Assembly (NCBI RefSeq): GCF_003011965.1
Contig: NZ_PXWG01000003.1
Location: 1 to 64,000, forward strand
Length of the DNA: 64,000 nucleotides
Direction of reading: 5' to 3'
Source of the DNA: Streptosporangium nondiastaticum
Lineage (GTDB): Bacteria > Actinomycetota > Actinomycetes > Streptomycetales > Streptomycetaceae
Below the pieces are notes generated by a model that saw only the letters and a list, made by a program, of their open reading frames with translations, did not search any database and was not told where the DNA came from. Every line of letters begins with the position of its first letter. Within the stretch, counting starts at the first letter, position 1. Shown here in pieces: positions 53,500 to 61,268 of this stretch. The translations under genes and the position numbers were made by a program.

Positions 53500-54469
53500 G
53501 GTGCTGCGGGCGCCCGGGAGCAGTGCCCCCGGGCAGTGGTTCGCGAGGGCGGTGCTCCGCAACGGCCCGCTGGGCGGGCTGATCGCCCTGGTCGTGGTGA
53601 TGGCGGTGCTGTCCCGGGACTTCCTGAACGGGCAGAACCTCCTCAACGTGGGCGTGCAGGCGTCGGTGACGGCGATCCTGGCGTTCGGCGTCACGTTCGT
53701 GATCGTGTCGGCGGGCATCGACCTGTCCGTCGGCTCGGTCGCCGCCCTCTCGGCGACCGTCGTGGCGTGGTGCGCGACGAAGGAGGGCCTGCCCGTCTGG
53801 CTGTCGGTGCTGCTCGGCCTGGCCGTGGGCGCCGCGGCGGGGCTGGTCTCCGGCGCGCTCGTCGCGTACGGGAGGCTGCCCGCGTTCATCGCCACCCTGG
53901 CGATGCTCTCGGTCGGCCGCGGCCTGGCCCTCGTGATCTCCGGCGGCTCCCCCATCGCCTTCCCCTCCGCCCTCGGCGGGCTCGGCGGCACGCTCGGCGG
54001 CTGGCTGCCCGTGCCGGTCCTCGTGCTGGCCGCCACGGGAGCGCTCGCGGCGCTGGTCCTGGCCCGTACGTACACCGGCCGGGCGATGTTCGCGATCGGC
54101 GGCAACGAGGAGGCGGCCCGGCTGTCGGGGATCGACGTCCGGCGCCGCAAGCTCGTCATCTACGCGCTGTCCGGGCTGTTCGCGGCCGTGGCCGGCATCG
54201 TGCTGGCCGCCCGGCTGACCTCCGCGCAGCCGCAGGCCGCGGTGGGCTACGAGCTGGACGCCATCGCGGCCGTGGTGATCGGCGGGGCGAGCCTGTCGGG
54301 GGGCTCCGGCAAGGCGTCCGGCACGCTGATCGGCGCGCTGATCCTCGCGGTGCTGCGCAACGGCCTCAACCTGCTGAGCGTGTCGGCGTTCTGGCAGCAG
54401 GTGGCGACGGGCCTGGTCATCGCGCTGGCCGTGCTGCTGGACACGCTGCGGCGCCGGAGCGCGCGATGA
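53489..54469 (+). CDS. rbsC: RbsC, ribose ABC importer permease
   Basis: A 326-residue permease with eight to ten membrane helices. The segment F-V-I-V-S-A-G-I-D-L-S-V-G-S-V-A-A-L near 71-88 and the late G-G-A-S-L-S-G-G-S-G near 270-279 are typical of the BPD_transp_2 family. It overlaps rbsA (11 bases) and rbsB (ATGA). Confidence 0.93.
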   Translation: MSAEVLRAPGSSAPGQWFARAVLRNGPLGGLIALVVVMAVLSRDFLNGQNLLNVGVQASVTAILAFGVTFVIVSAGIDLSVGSVAALSATVVAWCATKEGLPVWLSVLLGLAVGAAAGLVSGALVAYGRLPAFIATLAMLSVGRGLALVISGGSPIAFPSALGGLGGTLGGWLPVPVLVLAATGALAALVLARTYTGRAMFAIGGNEEAARLSGIDVRRRKLVIYALSGLFAAVAGIVLAARLTSAQPQAAVGYELDAIAAVVIGGASLSGGSGKASGTLIGALILAVLRNGLNLLSVSAFWQQVATGLVIALAVLLDTLRRRSAR

Positions 54470-55383
54470 AGCGCGTCCCGGCGGTGACGGCGGCGCTCAC
54501 CGCGGCCCTGGCCCTGTCCCTGTCCGGCTGCGACCGCGGCGGGAACACCGACCTCGGGCTCGCCCTGTCGACGATGAACAACCCCTTCTTCGTCGGCATC
54601 AAGGAGGGCGCCCGGGCGGAGGCGGAGGCCCGCGGCCTGAAGATCAACATCACGGACGCGCAGAACGACCCCATCCAGCAGATCAACCAGGTGGAGACGT
54701 TCACGAGCCAGAACGTCAAGGCCGCCGTCATCAATCCCGTCGACTCCGACGCGGCGGTCCCGGCCGTGGGCGTGGCCAACCGGGCGAAGGTGCCGGTGAT
54801 CTCCATCGACCGGGGCGTGAACGGCGGCCGGGTCGGCTCGACGATCGCCTCCGACAACGTCGAGGGCGGGCGGCTGGCGGCCAGGACGCTCGCCGAGTCC
54901 CTCGGCGGCCGGGGGAAGGTGGCGTTCCTGGAGGGGCAGCCGGGGACGTCGGCGGCGCGCGAGCGCGGCAAGGGCTTCGAGGAGGGCATCAGGGCCTACC
55001 CGGGCATCGAGGTCGTGGCGCGGCAGCCCGCCGACTTCGACCGCACCAAGGGCATGGACGTGATGGCGAACATGCTCCAGGCGCACCGGGACCTCGTAGG
55101 CGTCTTCGCCGCGAACGACGAGATGGCGCTCGGCGCGGCCAAGGCCCTGGGCTCCGCTTCGGGCAAGAGGGTGAAGGTCGTGGCCTTCGACGGCACGCCG
55201 GACGGGATCGCCGCCGTCCGGACCGGGACGCTGACCGCGACCGTCGCCCAGCAGCCGCGGCTGCTGGGCCGGCAGGCGGTGGACTGGGCGGTGAAGGCGG
55301 CGCGGGGCGAGCGGCTGCCGGCCCGGGTGAAGGTGCCGGTCGTGCTGGTGACCAAGGAGAACGCGGACGGATTCGATGGGTGA
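54466..55383 (+). CDS. rbsB: RbsB, ribose-binding lipoprotein
   Basis: A 305-residue solute-binding protein with a lipoprotein signal ending L-S-G-C (Cys22), so it is lipid-anchored outside the membrane. Family features are M-N-N-P-F-F near 36-41, V-I-N-P-V-D-S-D-A near 87-95, I-S-I-D-R and A-F-D-G-T-P-D-G-I. It overlaps rbsC at ATGA and rbsK by 8 bases. Confidence 0.93.
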   Translation: MKRVPAVTAALTAALALSLSGCDRGGNTDLGLALSTMNNPFFVGIKEGARAEAEARGLKINITDAQNDPIQQINQVETFTSQNVKAAVINPVDSDAAVPAVGVANRAKVPVISIDRGVNGGRVGSTIASDNVEGGRLAARTLAESLGGRGKVAFLEGQPGTSAARERGKGFEEGIRAYPGIEVVARQPADFDRTKGMDVMANMLQAHRDLVGVFAANDEMALGAAKALGSASGKRVKVVAFDGTPDGIAAVRTGTLTATVAQQPRLLGRQAVDWAVKAARGERLPARVKVPVVLVTKENADGFDG

Positions 55384-56311
55384 CGAGAAGATGTACGACG
55401 TACTGGTGGTGGGGTCGGCGAACGCGGACCTGACGGTCCGGGTGGAGCGGCGGCCCGGCGCGGGCGAGACCGTGCTGGGCACGGATCTGGTCGAGTCGGC
55501 GGGCGGCAAGGGCGCCAACCAGGCCGCCGCGGCGGCCCGTCTCGGCGCCCGGACGGCGCTGCTGGCCAAGGTCGGTGACGACGCGTTCGGCGAGCTGCTG
55601 CTGGCCGGGCAGCGCGAGGCCGGCACGGAGCTGCGGCACGTGCTGGTCGAGGCGGGCGCGCGGACGGGCACGGCGATGATCGTGGTCGGCCCGGACGGGG
55701 ACAACAGCATCGTGGTGTCGCCGGGCGCGAACGCCCGGCTCCTGCCGGAGGACGTCGAGGCGGCGCGGGACGTCATCGCCGCCTCGGCCGTGGTCTCCCT
55801 GCAGCTGGAGGTCCCGCCCGCGACCGTGCGGGCGGCCGCCGAGACGGCCCGGGACGCGGGCGCGCGCGTCGTGGTCAACCCGTCGCCGGCGCCGGACCGG
55901 CTGGACACCGAGGTCCTCACGGCGGCCGACCCGCTCGTCGTCAACGAGCACGAGGCCCGGCACCTGACGCAGCTCGTCGACGGCACGCCGGAGGCGTGGG
56001 CCCGTGCCCTGCGCGACCAGGGCGCCCGCTCGGTCGTCGTCACCCTCGGCGCCGAGGGGGCGCTCGCCCTGGAGGCGGGGGCCGGGGAAGCGGTGGCGGT
56101 GCCCGGCGTCAAGGCCGAGGCCGTGGACACCACGGGCGCCGGGGACGCCTTCACGGGCGCGCTCGCGGCCCGGCTGGCGGCGGGCGCCTCGCTGGCGGAG
56201 GCGGCGCGCTTCGCCGTACGGGTCGGCGCCGCGTCCGTGACCCGGCCGGGTGCGCAGCCGTCGTACCCGACCCTGGCGGAACTGCCCCCGGAGCCGGGAC
56301 AGTTCACCTGA
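55376..56311 (+). CDS. rbsK: RbsK, ribokinase
   Basis: A 311-residue PfkB-family sugar kinase that phosphorylates ribose after uptake. N-terminal signature G-G-K-G-A-N-Q-A-A-A at 43-52 and the C-terminal D-T-T-G-A-G-D-A-F at 251-259 with catalytic Asp257 are intact. It is the last gene of the operon; no rbsD (ribose pyranase) is present. A strong terminator follows. Confidence 0.93.
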   Translation: MGDEKMYDVLVVGSANADLTVRVERRPGAGETVLGTDLVESAGGKGANQAAAAARLGARTALLAKVGDDAFGELLLAGQREAGTELRHVLVEAGARTGTAMIVVGPDGDNSIVVSPGANARLLPEDVEAARDVIAASAVVSLQLEVPPATVRAAAETARDAGARVVVNPSPAPDRLDTEVLTAADPLVVNEHEARHLTQLVDGTPEAWARALRDQGARSVVVTLGAEGALALEAGAGEAVAVPGVKAEAVDTTGAGDAFTGALAARLAAGASLAEAARFAVRVGAASVTRPGAQPSYPTLAELPPEPGQFT

Positions 56312-56328
56312 TCCCGGGCACGAGTCCG

Positions 56329-56364
56329 TCACCCGCCGGGTGAACCGCCTGCCCCGGCGGGTGA
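56329..56364 (+). terminator. Hairpin terminator of the rbs operon
   Basis: TCACCCGCCGG at 56329-56339 pairs perfectly with CCGGCGGGTGA at 56354-56364, loop 14, 18 bases after rbsK. Confidence 0.75.
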
Positions 56365-56471
56365 AGCATTTGTGACGGGAATTGTGCGGGCGCCATAGGC
56401 CGGGTGGGGTGAACGCACCAGGAGCGGGGTACGTGGGTGCCCGACCTGTCCGTACGAGCCGGAGGTGCCCG

Positions 56472-56945
56472 ATGCGCCTGATGCGCCGCCAAGTCGCCGC
56501 CGTGGCCGCTGCCGCCGCCGTGGCCGCCACTGCCGTCGCCGTCGCCCTGCCGTCACCGCAACCCGCCGCGGCCGACGGGGAGAAGGCCCTCGCCTGGACC
56601 GCGGTGCACCGCACCGGCAGCCCGCCCGAGCACCCCAGGGAGGGCGACACCTGGGCCGTCTACGCCGACTTGAAGGGCCCGTCCGGCGAGTCCGCCGGGG
56701 ACGGCAGCGCCGTCTGCACGGTCGTCCTCACCCGGTACGAGGGCGTGGTCGCCCAGTGCCGGTACGTGCTGCGCGGGACGGACGGCACCCTGGTCCTGGA
56801 GTCCATGGAGAACCGCTTCGGCCGCGGCCCGTACAGCGCCGACGCAGCCGTCGTCGGCGGCACGGGAGCGTACGCGGGCGCCAAGGGCGAGGTGCGGCTC
56901 ACCGTCGAGAGCCGGCGCACGCTCTACCAGGTCCGCCTGAAGTAG
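56472..56945 (+). CDS. Secreted allene-oxide-cyclase-like barrel protein
   Basis: A 157-residue exported protein: basic start, Ala/Val core and cleavage near A-A-A at 33-35, then a small all-beta domain. The V-V-G-G-T-G-A-Y-A-G-A-K-G-E-V-R-L run near 130-146 is the signature shared by allene oxide cyclase-like and dirigent-like barrels, where it closes a lipocalin-type barrel. Cys and Gly positions suggest one disulfide (V-C-T-V and Q-C-R-Y). Enzymatic activity is not implied. ATG follows GGAGG. Confidence 0.7.
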   Translation: MRLMRRQVAAVAAAAAVAATAVAVALPSPQPAAADGEKALAWTAVHRTGSPPEHPREGDTWAVYADLKGPSGESAGDGSAVCTVVLTRYEGVVAQCRYVLRGTDGTLVLESMENRFGRGPYSADAAVVGGTGAYAGAKGEVRLTVESRRTLYQVRLK

Positions 56946-56981
56946 CCCGGAACGTCCGTGAGACGGCCCGGCGAGGCCCTG

Positions 56982-59102
56982 TCACGGTCCCGGGACGGCA
57001 GGAGGCGCCGGGACCGCGCGGGCGATGAGGAGGGCCACGTCGTCCTGGTCGTTGCCGGGGCGCAGGGACGTCAGGAGGAGGTCGCAGGTGGCCTCCAGGC
57101 CTGCGGGGGCGTCCTCCAGGACGGTGAGGAGGGCTTCGAGGCGGGCGTCGATGGCCTCGTCGCGGGTCTCCACCAGGCCGTCGGTGTAGAGGACGAGGCC
57201 GTCGCCGGGCGCGAGGTCGACGGCCGTGTTCTCGAAGGGGATGCCGCCGACGCCCAGCGGGGCCCCGGCGGGGAGGTCGACGAGGGCCGGGGGCCGGCCG
57301 GGGCGGAGGTGGACCGGGGGGAGGTGGCCGGCGTTGGCCACGCAGCAGCTTCCGCTCCGCGGGTCGTACACGGCGTAGAGGCACGTCGCGATCATCTGGT
57401 CGAGACCACTGGCGGTGTGGTCGAGGTGGTGCAGCACCCGGGCCGGGTCGAGGCCGAGCTGGGAGAGGGTGCGGGCGGCGGTGCGCAGCTGTCCCATGGC
57501 GGCCGCGGCGTTGATGCCGCTGCCCATGACGTCGCCGACGACCAGGGCGCTCTTCTCGCCGTCCTGCGGGATCACGTCGAACCAGTCGCCGCCGACCCTG
57601 CTGGCGGTGCCGGCGGGCTGGTAGCGGCAGGCGATCTCCAGGCCGGCGGGGTCCTGGGGCCGCTGGGGCAGCAGGGTGCGCTGGAGGGTGAGGGCGGTGG
57701 CGCGCTCGCGCTGGTACCAGCGGGCGTTGTCGATGGAGACCGCGGCGCGGGCGGCGAGCTCGGCGGCGAGGGCGGCGTCGTCCTCGCCGAAGGGGAGCGG
57801 GTTGGCGATGCGCTTGAGGTCGAGGGCGCCGAGCACCTCGCCGCGGGCGATGAGGGGCACGGCCATGTAGGAGTGCAGGCCGGCGCGGGCGAGCAGGCGG
57901 GCCGCGTCGGCGTCGCGGGCGATCTCCGGCAGGTCCTCGGCGTGCACGCGGGAGACCCTGACCGGGCGGCCGGTGCGCACGCAGCGGGCGACGAGCCGGT
58001 CGTGGTCGTACTTGGCGATCCGGCCGGGCGGGTCGGCGGCCCGCACGGCGTCGGCGCAGGCGGCGGCCGTCGTGTCGTCCGTGCCGCGCGCGGCGGCGAC
58101 GGCCAGGGCCCGGAAGACCGCGGCGCGGCCCGCCGGGGTGCCGGCGCGGTCGCCGTCGACGACGCTGTCGAGGACGTCGACGGCCGCGACGTCGGCGAGC
58201 CGGGGCACCACGACCTCGGCGAGCTCGCGCGCGGTCTGCTCCAGCTCCAGGGTGGTGCCGATCAGCACGGAGGCGTCGGCGATGAGCGCGGTGCGGCGGC
58301 GGGCTTCCTCAAGGGTGCGGTGGCGGTCGGTGACGTCGACGAGGGAGGTGGCGACGCCGAGGACCTGGCCGCCCGGGTCCTCCAGGCGGTAGTACGAGAT
58401 GAGCTGGGCCTGCTCCTCGCTCGCGCCGCCGCCCTCGTGGCCGACGGCGAACCGGTCGAGCAGCGGGGTGCCGGTGGCGAGGACCTCGCGCATGGCCGCC
58501 TCGATGGCGCCGGTGTCCGCGCGGGGCAGCACCTCGCGGACGGTGCGTCCGGTGCACTGCTCGGCGCGCAGGCCGTAAATGCGTTCGAGGGCGGGGTTGA
58601 CCATGACGTAGCGGAAGGAGGTGTCGAGGACCGCGAGGCCGATCGGGGACTGGGTGACCAGGCCGAGGGACAGGGCGAGGTCCTGCTCGACCTTGCGCAG
58701 GACCTCCCGGTCGGTGGCGATGCCGAGGGCGAAGAACTCGCCGTGCCGGTCTTCCAGGCGCACGTTGCGGAACTCCACCAGCCGGGTGCCGCCGTCCTTG
58801 TGGCGGGCGGGGAAGACCACGGCGAAGGTCTCGCCCTCGCCCATGACCTCGGCGAACAGCTGCAGCACCGCGTCGACGTCGTCCTCGGCGACCAGCAGCC
58901 GGGCGGCGTACTGGCCGAGGGCCTCGGCCGCGCTCCAGCCGAAGAGCTGCTCGGCCTGCGGGCTCCACAGCACGATCCGGCCCTCGCGGTCCAGCACTCC
59001 GGCGGCCACGCCGAGCACGTCCAGCAGGCTGCCCGGGACGTACGGCGCACGGCCGGAGGTCTGCTGGACGGGGCGGGCCCGGAATGCGTCGGTCGCGCCC
59101 AT
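56982..59102 (-). CDS. PAS-PAS-GAF-SpoIIE serine phosphatase
   Basis: A 706-residue cytoplasmic PP2C-type phosphatase. Two PAS folds lie at about 24-135 and 150-270, a GAF domain at about 285-450, and the SpoIIE catalytic domain from about 470 to the end with G-G-D-W-F-D-V-I, V-G-D-V-M-G-S-G, Y-T-D-G-L-V-E and D-Q-D-D-V-A. These enzymes dephosphorylate anti-anti-sigma factors. With the HATPase gene next to it on the same strand, it could form a partner-switch pair, although no STAS protein is in view. Confidence 0.92.
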   Translation of the reverse strand: MGATDAFRARPVQQTSGRAPYVPGSLLDVLGVAAGVLDREGRIVLWSPQAEQLFGWSAAEALGQYAARLLVAEDDVDAVLQLFAEVMGEGETFAVVFPARHKDGGTRLVEFRNVRLEDRHGEFFALGIATDREVLRKVEQDLALSLGLVTQSPIGLAVLDTSFRYVMVNPALERIYGLRAEQCTGRTVREVLPRADTGAIEAAMREVLATGTPLLDRFAVGHEGGGASEEQAQLISYYRLEDPGGQVLGVATSLVDVTDRHRTLEEARRRTALIADASVLIGTTLELEQTARELAEVVVPRLADVAAVDVLDSVVDGDRAGTPAGRAAVFRALAVAAARGTDDTTAAACADAVRAADPPGRIAKYDHDRLVARCVRTGRPVRVSRVHAEDLPEIARDADAARLLARAGLHSYMAVPLIARGEVLGALDLKRIANPLPFGEDDAALAAELAARAAVSIDNARWYQRERATALTLQRTLLPQRPQDPAGLEIACRYQPAGTASRVGGDWFDVIPQDGEKSALVVGDVMGSGINAAAAMGQLRTAARTLSQLGLDPARVLHHLDHTASGLDQMIATCLYAVYDPRSGSCCVANAGHLPPVHLRPGRPPALVDLPAGAPLGVGGIPFENTAVDLAPGDGLVLYTDGLVETRDEAIDARLEALLTVLEDAPAGLEATCDLLLTSLRPGNDQDDVALLIARAVPAPPAVPGP

Positions 59103-59210
59103 CGAGGACCTCCTTCCGCCCGCCGCAGCGACTCCATGGTCTCTCCGAACCGGGCGGGCGCGCAGCCGCGGGCGGCCGGGCGGCGGCCCGCGGGGCCGCG
59201 GCGGGGCGCG

Positions 59211-59798
59211 CTAGGGGAGGCGGAGGGTGAACCAGACGGTCTTGCCGTTGCCGGAGGCGTGGTGGCCCCACTGGGCGGCGATCTGCTCGACGAGCCACAT
59301 GCCGCGCCCGTTCTCGCTGTCGGGGCCGGCCTCGCCGCAGCGGGGCAGGTAGCCGCCCGGGTCGGTGACCTGGGCGACGAGGTGGCCCTCGCCCCGGCTC
59401 AGGACGAGCTGGATGCCCTGCGGCGTCCCGGGGACGTGCACGACGGCGTTGGTGACGAGCTCCGAGAGCAGGAGGGCCGCGTCGTCGGCGAGCTCGTGCA
59501 GGCCCCACTCGGCCAGCAGCGCCCGGGAGAACCGGCGGGCGGCCGCGACGGAGCGCTCCGTCGCCGGGAGGGAGAGGGCCTGGGTGGCGCGGCCGGGGGG
59601 CCGGGCGCCGGGCGGCAGGCCGGGGTGGGCATGCCGCCGGGAGAGCGGGCCGTGCATGCACAGCGGGATGTGGGGGCCCCAGGGAGCGGGAAGCTTCCGC
59701 GGGGAGGCGGCCCAGAGGGCGATCGCCGGGTCGGTGGCGCTGGTGAGGGCGTCAGCCGAATGCAAGGTGCTCGCGGTGTCGCGGCTGGTCGCATACAT
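59211..59798 (-). CDS. HATPase_c anti-sigma-factor-like kinase
   Basis: A 195-residue RsbW/SpoIIAB-like protein. E-L-V-T-N-A-V-V-H-V is the N box, G-R-G-M-W-L-V-E-Q-I-A the G box, followed by K-T-V-W-F-T-L-R-L at the end. The first 90 residues are a poorly conserved extension. The start is uncertain: ATG 59798 (M-Y-A-T-S-R-D) was used, a GTG at 59888 is in frame. It lies upstream of the SpoIIE phosphatase on the same strand across 108 bases. Confidence 0.8.
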   Translation of the reverse strand: MYATSRDTASTLHSADALTSATDPAIALWAASPRKLPAPWGPHIPLCMHGPLSRRHAHPGLPPGARPPGRATQALSLPATERSVAAARRFSRALLAEWGLHELADDAALLLSELVTNAVVHVPGTPQGIQLVLSRGEGHLVAQVTDPGGYLPRCGEAGPDSENGRGMWLVEQIAAQWGHHASGNGKTVWFTLRLP

Positions 59799-59938
59799 GT
59801 GGCTCACGTGCAATCGGGATAGCGCTCGCTGGCGCTGGATGTGGTTCCCCCCACAGTCGCCTGCTTTTCGCCAGAGGTCTATACCCACTTGGTCACGGTG
59901 TCCGTGCGGAGTGCGATCCCCGCAGGTCGGGGGCGGTG

Positions 59939-59964
59939 GGGGCGGCGCAAATTCGCGCCGCCCC
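59939..59964 (-). terminator. Hairpin terminator after the DUF4360 gene
   Basis: GGGGCGGCGC at 59939-59948 pairs perfectly with GCGCCGCCCC at 59955-59964, loop 6, 14 bases from the stop. Confidence 0.75.
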
Positions 59965-59978
59965 GGTGAGCGGCGCCG

Positions 59979-60629
59979 CTAGTTTCTGGGGCACTCCTTC
60001 CAGGCCAGGTGGTAGATGGTGTTGAGGTCGCCGTCGGTGGAGTCCATCGTCATGAAGCTGGTGGTCTTGGACGGGTCGGAGGTGCCCGCGTTGACCCGCA
60101 GCTCCGTGTTGATGTTGAAGTTCCGCTTCTCGCCGCAAGGGGCCCAGACCAGCGCGGCCACGTCGACGCGGTCGGTGGCCTGCCAGTTGTCCGCGTAGTT
60201 GCCGCGGAAGGTGTGGCTGATGGGCGTGGTCACGGAGGACCCCTGGAAGTAGTACGAGGCCTTCTCCGTGCCGCTCGCCCCGGGCTCCAGCTTCGCGTAG
60301 CCGCGGTAGTCCGCGCTGGCGATGGCGTACGTGAAGCCCTGGGGGACGTGCACGATCAGGTTGAGCTGGCAGTTCTTGCGGAAGTCGGTCGGCTTGGACC
60401 CCACGCCCACCTGGGCGAGGTAGTCGCTGTAGGTGACCGTGAAGGCCGTGTTGTCGGGCGCGACGGCCACCGCGGCCGTGCCCGCGGGGCAACCGGAGCC
60501 GTTGACCGTGGCGATCTCGATCACGATCTTGTCCGGGGGCGGATTGACGATGATCGACGCGTCGTACGTGGATATCGGTGAGGCGAACAGTGCCGCGAGC
60601 GCGGCTCCTGCGATAAGGCCGCCGGGCAT
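59979..60629 (-). CDS. Secreted DUF4360 protein
   Basis: A 216-residue exported protein of the DUF4360 family, recognised by G-C-P-A-G-T-A-A-V-A-V-A-P-D-N-T, F-R-K-N-C-Q-L, and the terminal Y-H-L-A-W-K-E-C-P. Four conserved cysteines probably make two disulfides. ATG 60629 was chosen because it follows GGAG closely and begins the signal peptide; an upstream ATG at 60668 is also in frame. Function of the family is unknown. Confidence 0.85.
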   Translation of the reverse strand: MPGGLIAGAALAALFASPISTYDASIIVNPPPDKIVIEIATVNGSGCPAGTAAVAVAPDNTAFTVTYSDYLAQVGVGSKPTDFRKNCQLNLIVHVPQGFTYAIASADYRGYAKLEPGASGTEKASYYFQGSSVTTPISHTFRGNYADNWQATDRVDVAALVWAPCGEKRNFNINTELRVNAGTSDPSKTTSFMTMDSTDGDLNTIYHLAWKECPRN

Positions 60630-61049
60630 GGCTCTCCAATCGGTTGTCCTCGGAATGAGCGACTTCATTTCGGCCGGGATCCCGGAGGACGCCGGACCGG
60701 AATGGGTGGGAGCATGGTTCGGTTAGGACATGGACATGCCATGCCCTGCCTCCCAAGAACCCCTGGGGACGGGGAGCGTTCGAATGGTAGGAGGCGCCAC
60801 CCGAGTGCGCCAGACTCCGCGTAGGACAACCGTTCCCCGGTTCCCGTCAGCCGGTGGAAGCCCAGGTGAGCGGGGCCGACGGACCGTCACAACCCCGCTG
60901 CGCCTGTAGACACATGCTCAATACAGGGAAAACGGCGGCACCGGGCCGCACCCGGAACCGTGAATTCACCCCGATTTTCCCGGCGCCCGCCGGCGCCCGC
61001 GGAAGCGTTCCGGAATTCGGGCGGGCGCCGGGCGTAACCCGGAAGGGCC
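60630..61049. other. Intergenic region upstream of the DUF4360 gene
   Basis: 420 bases without a credible gene. It includes the DUF4360 promoter area, a short direct repeat of CGGCGCCCG near 60978-60998, and a weak hairpin CCGGG-N5-CCCGG at 61028-61042 after the small membrane protein gene. Confidence 0.45.
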
Positions 61050-61268
61050 TCAGGGCGTTCCCCTTAGCCCGGGAAAGGCCTGGCCGAGATGGACACAGAG
61101 CAGGGAGATGAGAACCGCGGCCGTGATCACACCGAGGCACCCCAGCACATCGCGCAGGGTGCTCGCCAGCGGGCCCAGCGGCTCCTGCGGGGCCGGCAGC
61201 GGCGCGGGCGGTACGGGTGCGGTGGGCGGGACGGCCGCGCGGTCCTCAGGTCTGGGCGGGCTGTGCAT
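61050..61268 (-). CDS. Small single-span membrane protein
   Basis: A 72-residue protein: a Pro/Ala-rich N-terminus (A-V-P-P-T-A-P-V-P-P-A-P-L-P-A-P) and one hydrophobic helix (V-L-G-C-L-G-V-I-T-A-A-V-L-I-S-L-L-C-V) near the C-terminus. ATG 61268 overlaps the end of the ABC exporter by 23 bases, which supports coupled expression, but the ribosome site is weak. No family recognised. Confidence 0.5.
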   Translation of the reverse strand: MHSPPRPEDRAAVPPTAPVPPAPLPAPQEPLGPLASTLRDVLGCLGVITAAVLISLLCVHLGQAFPGLRGTP

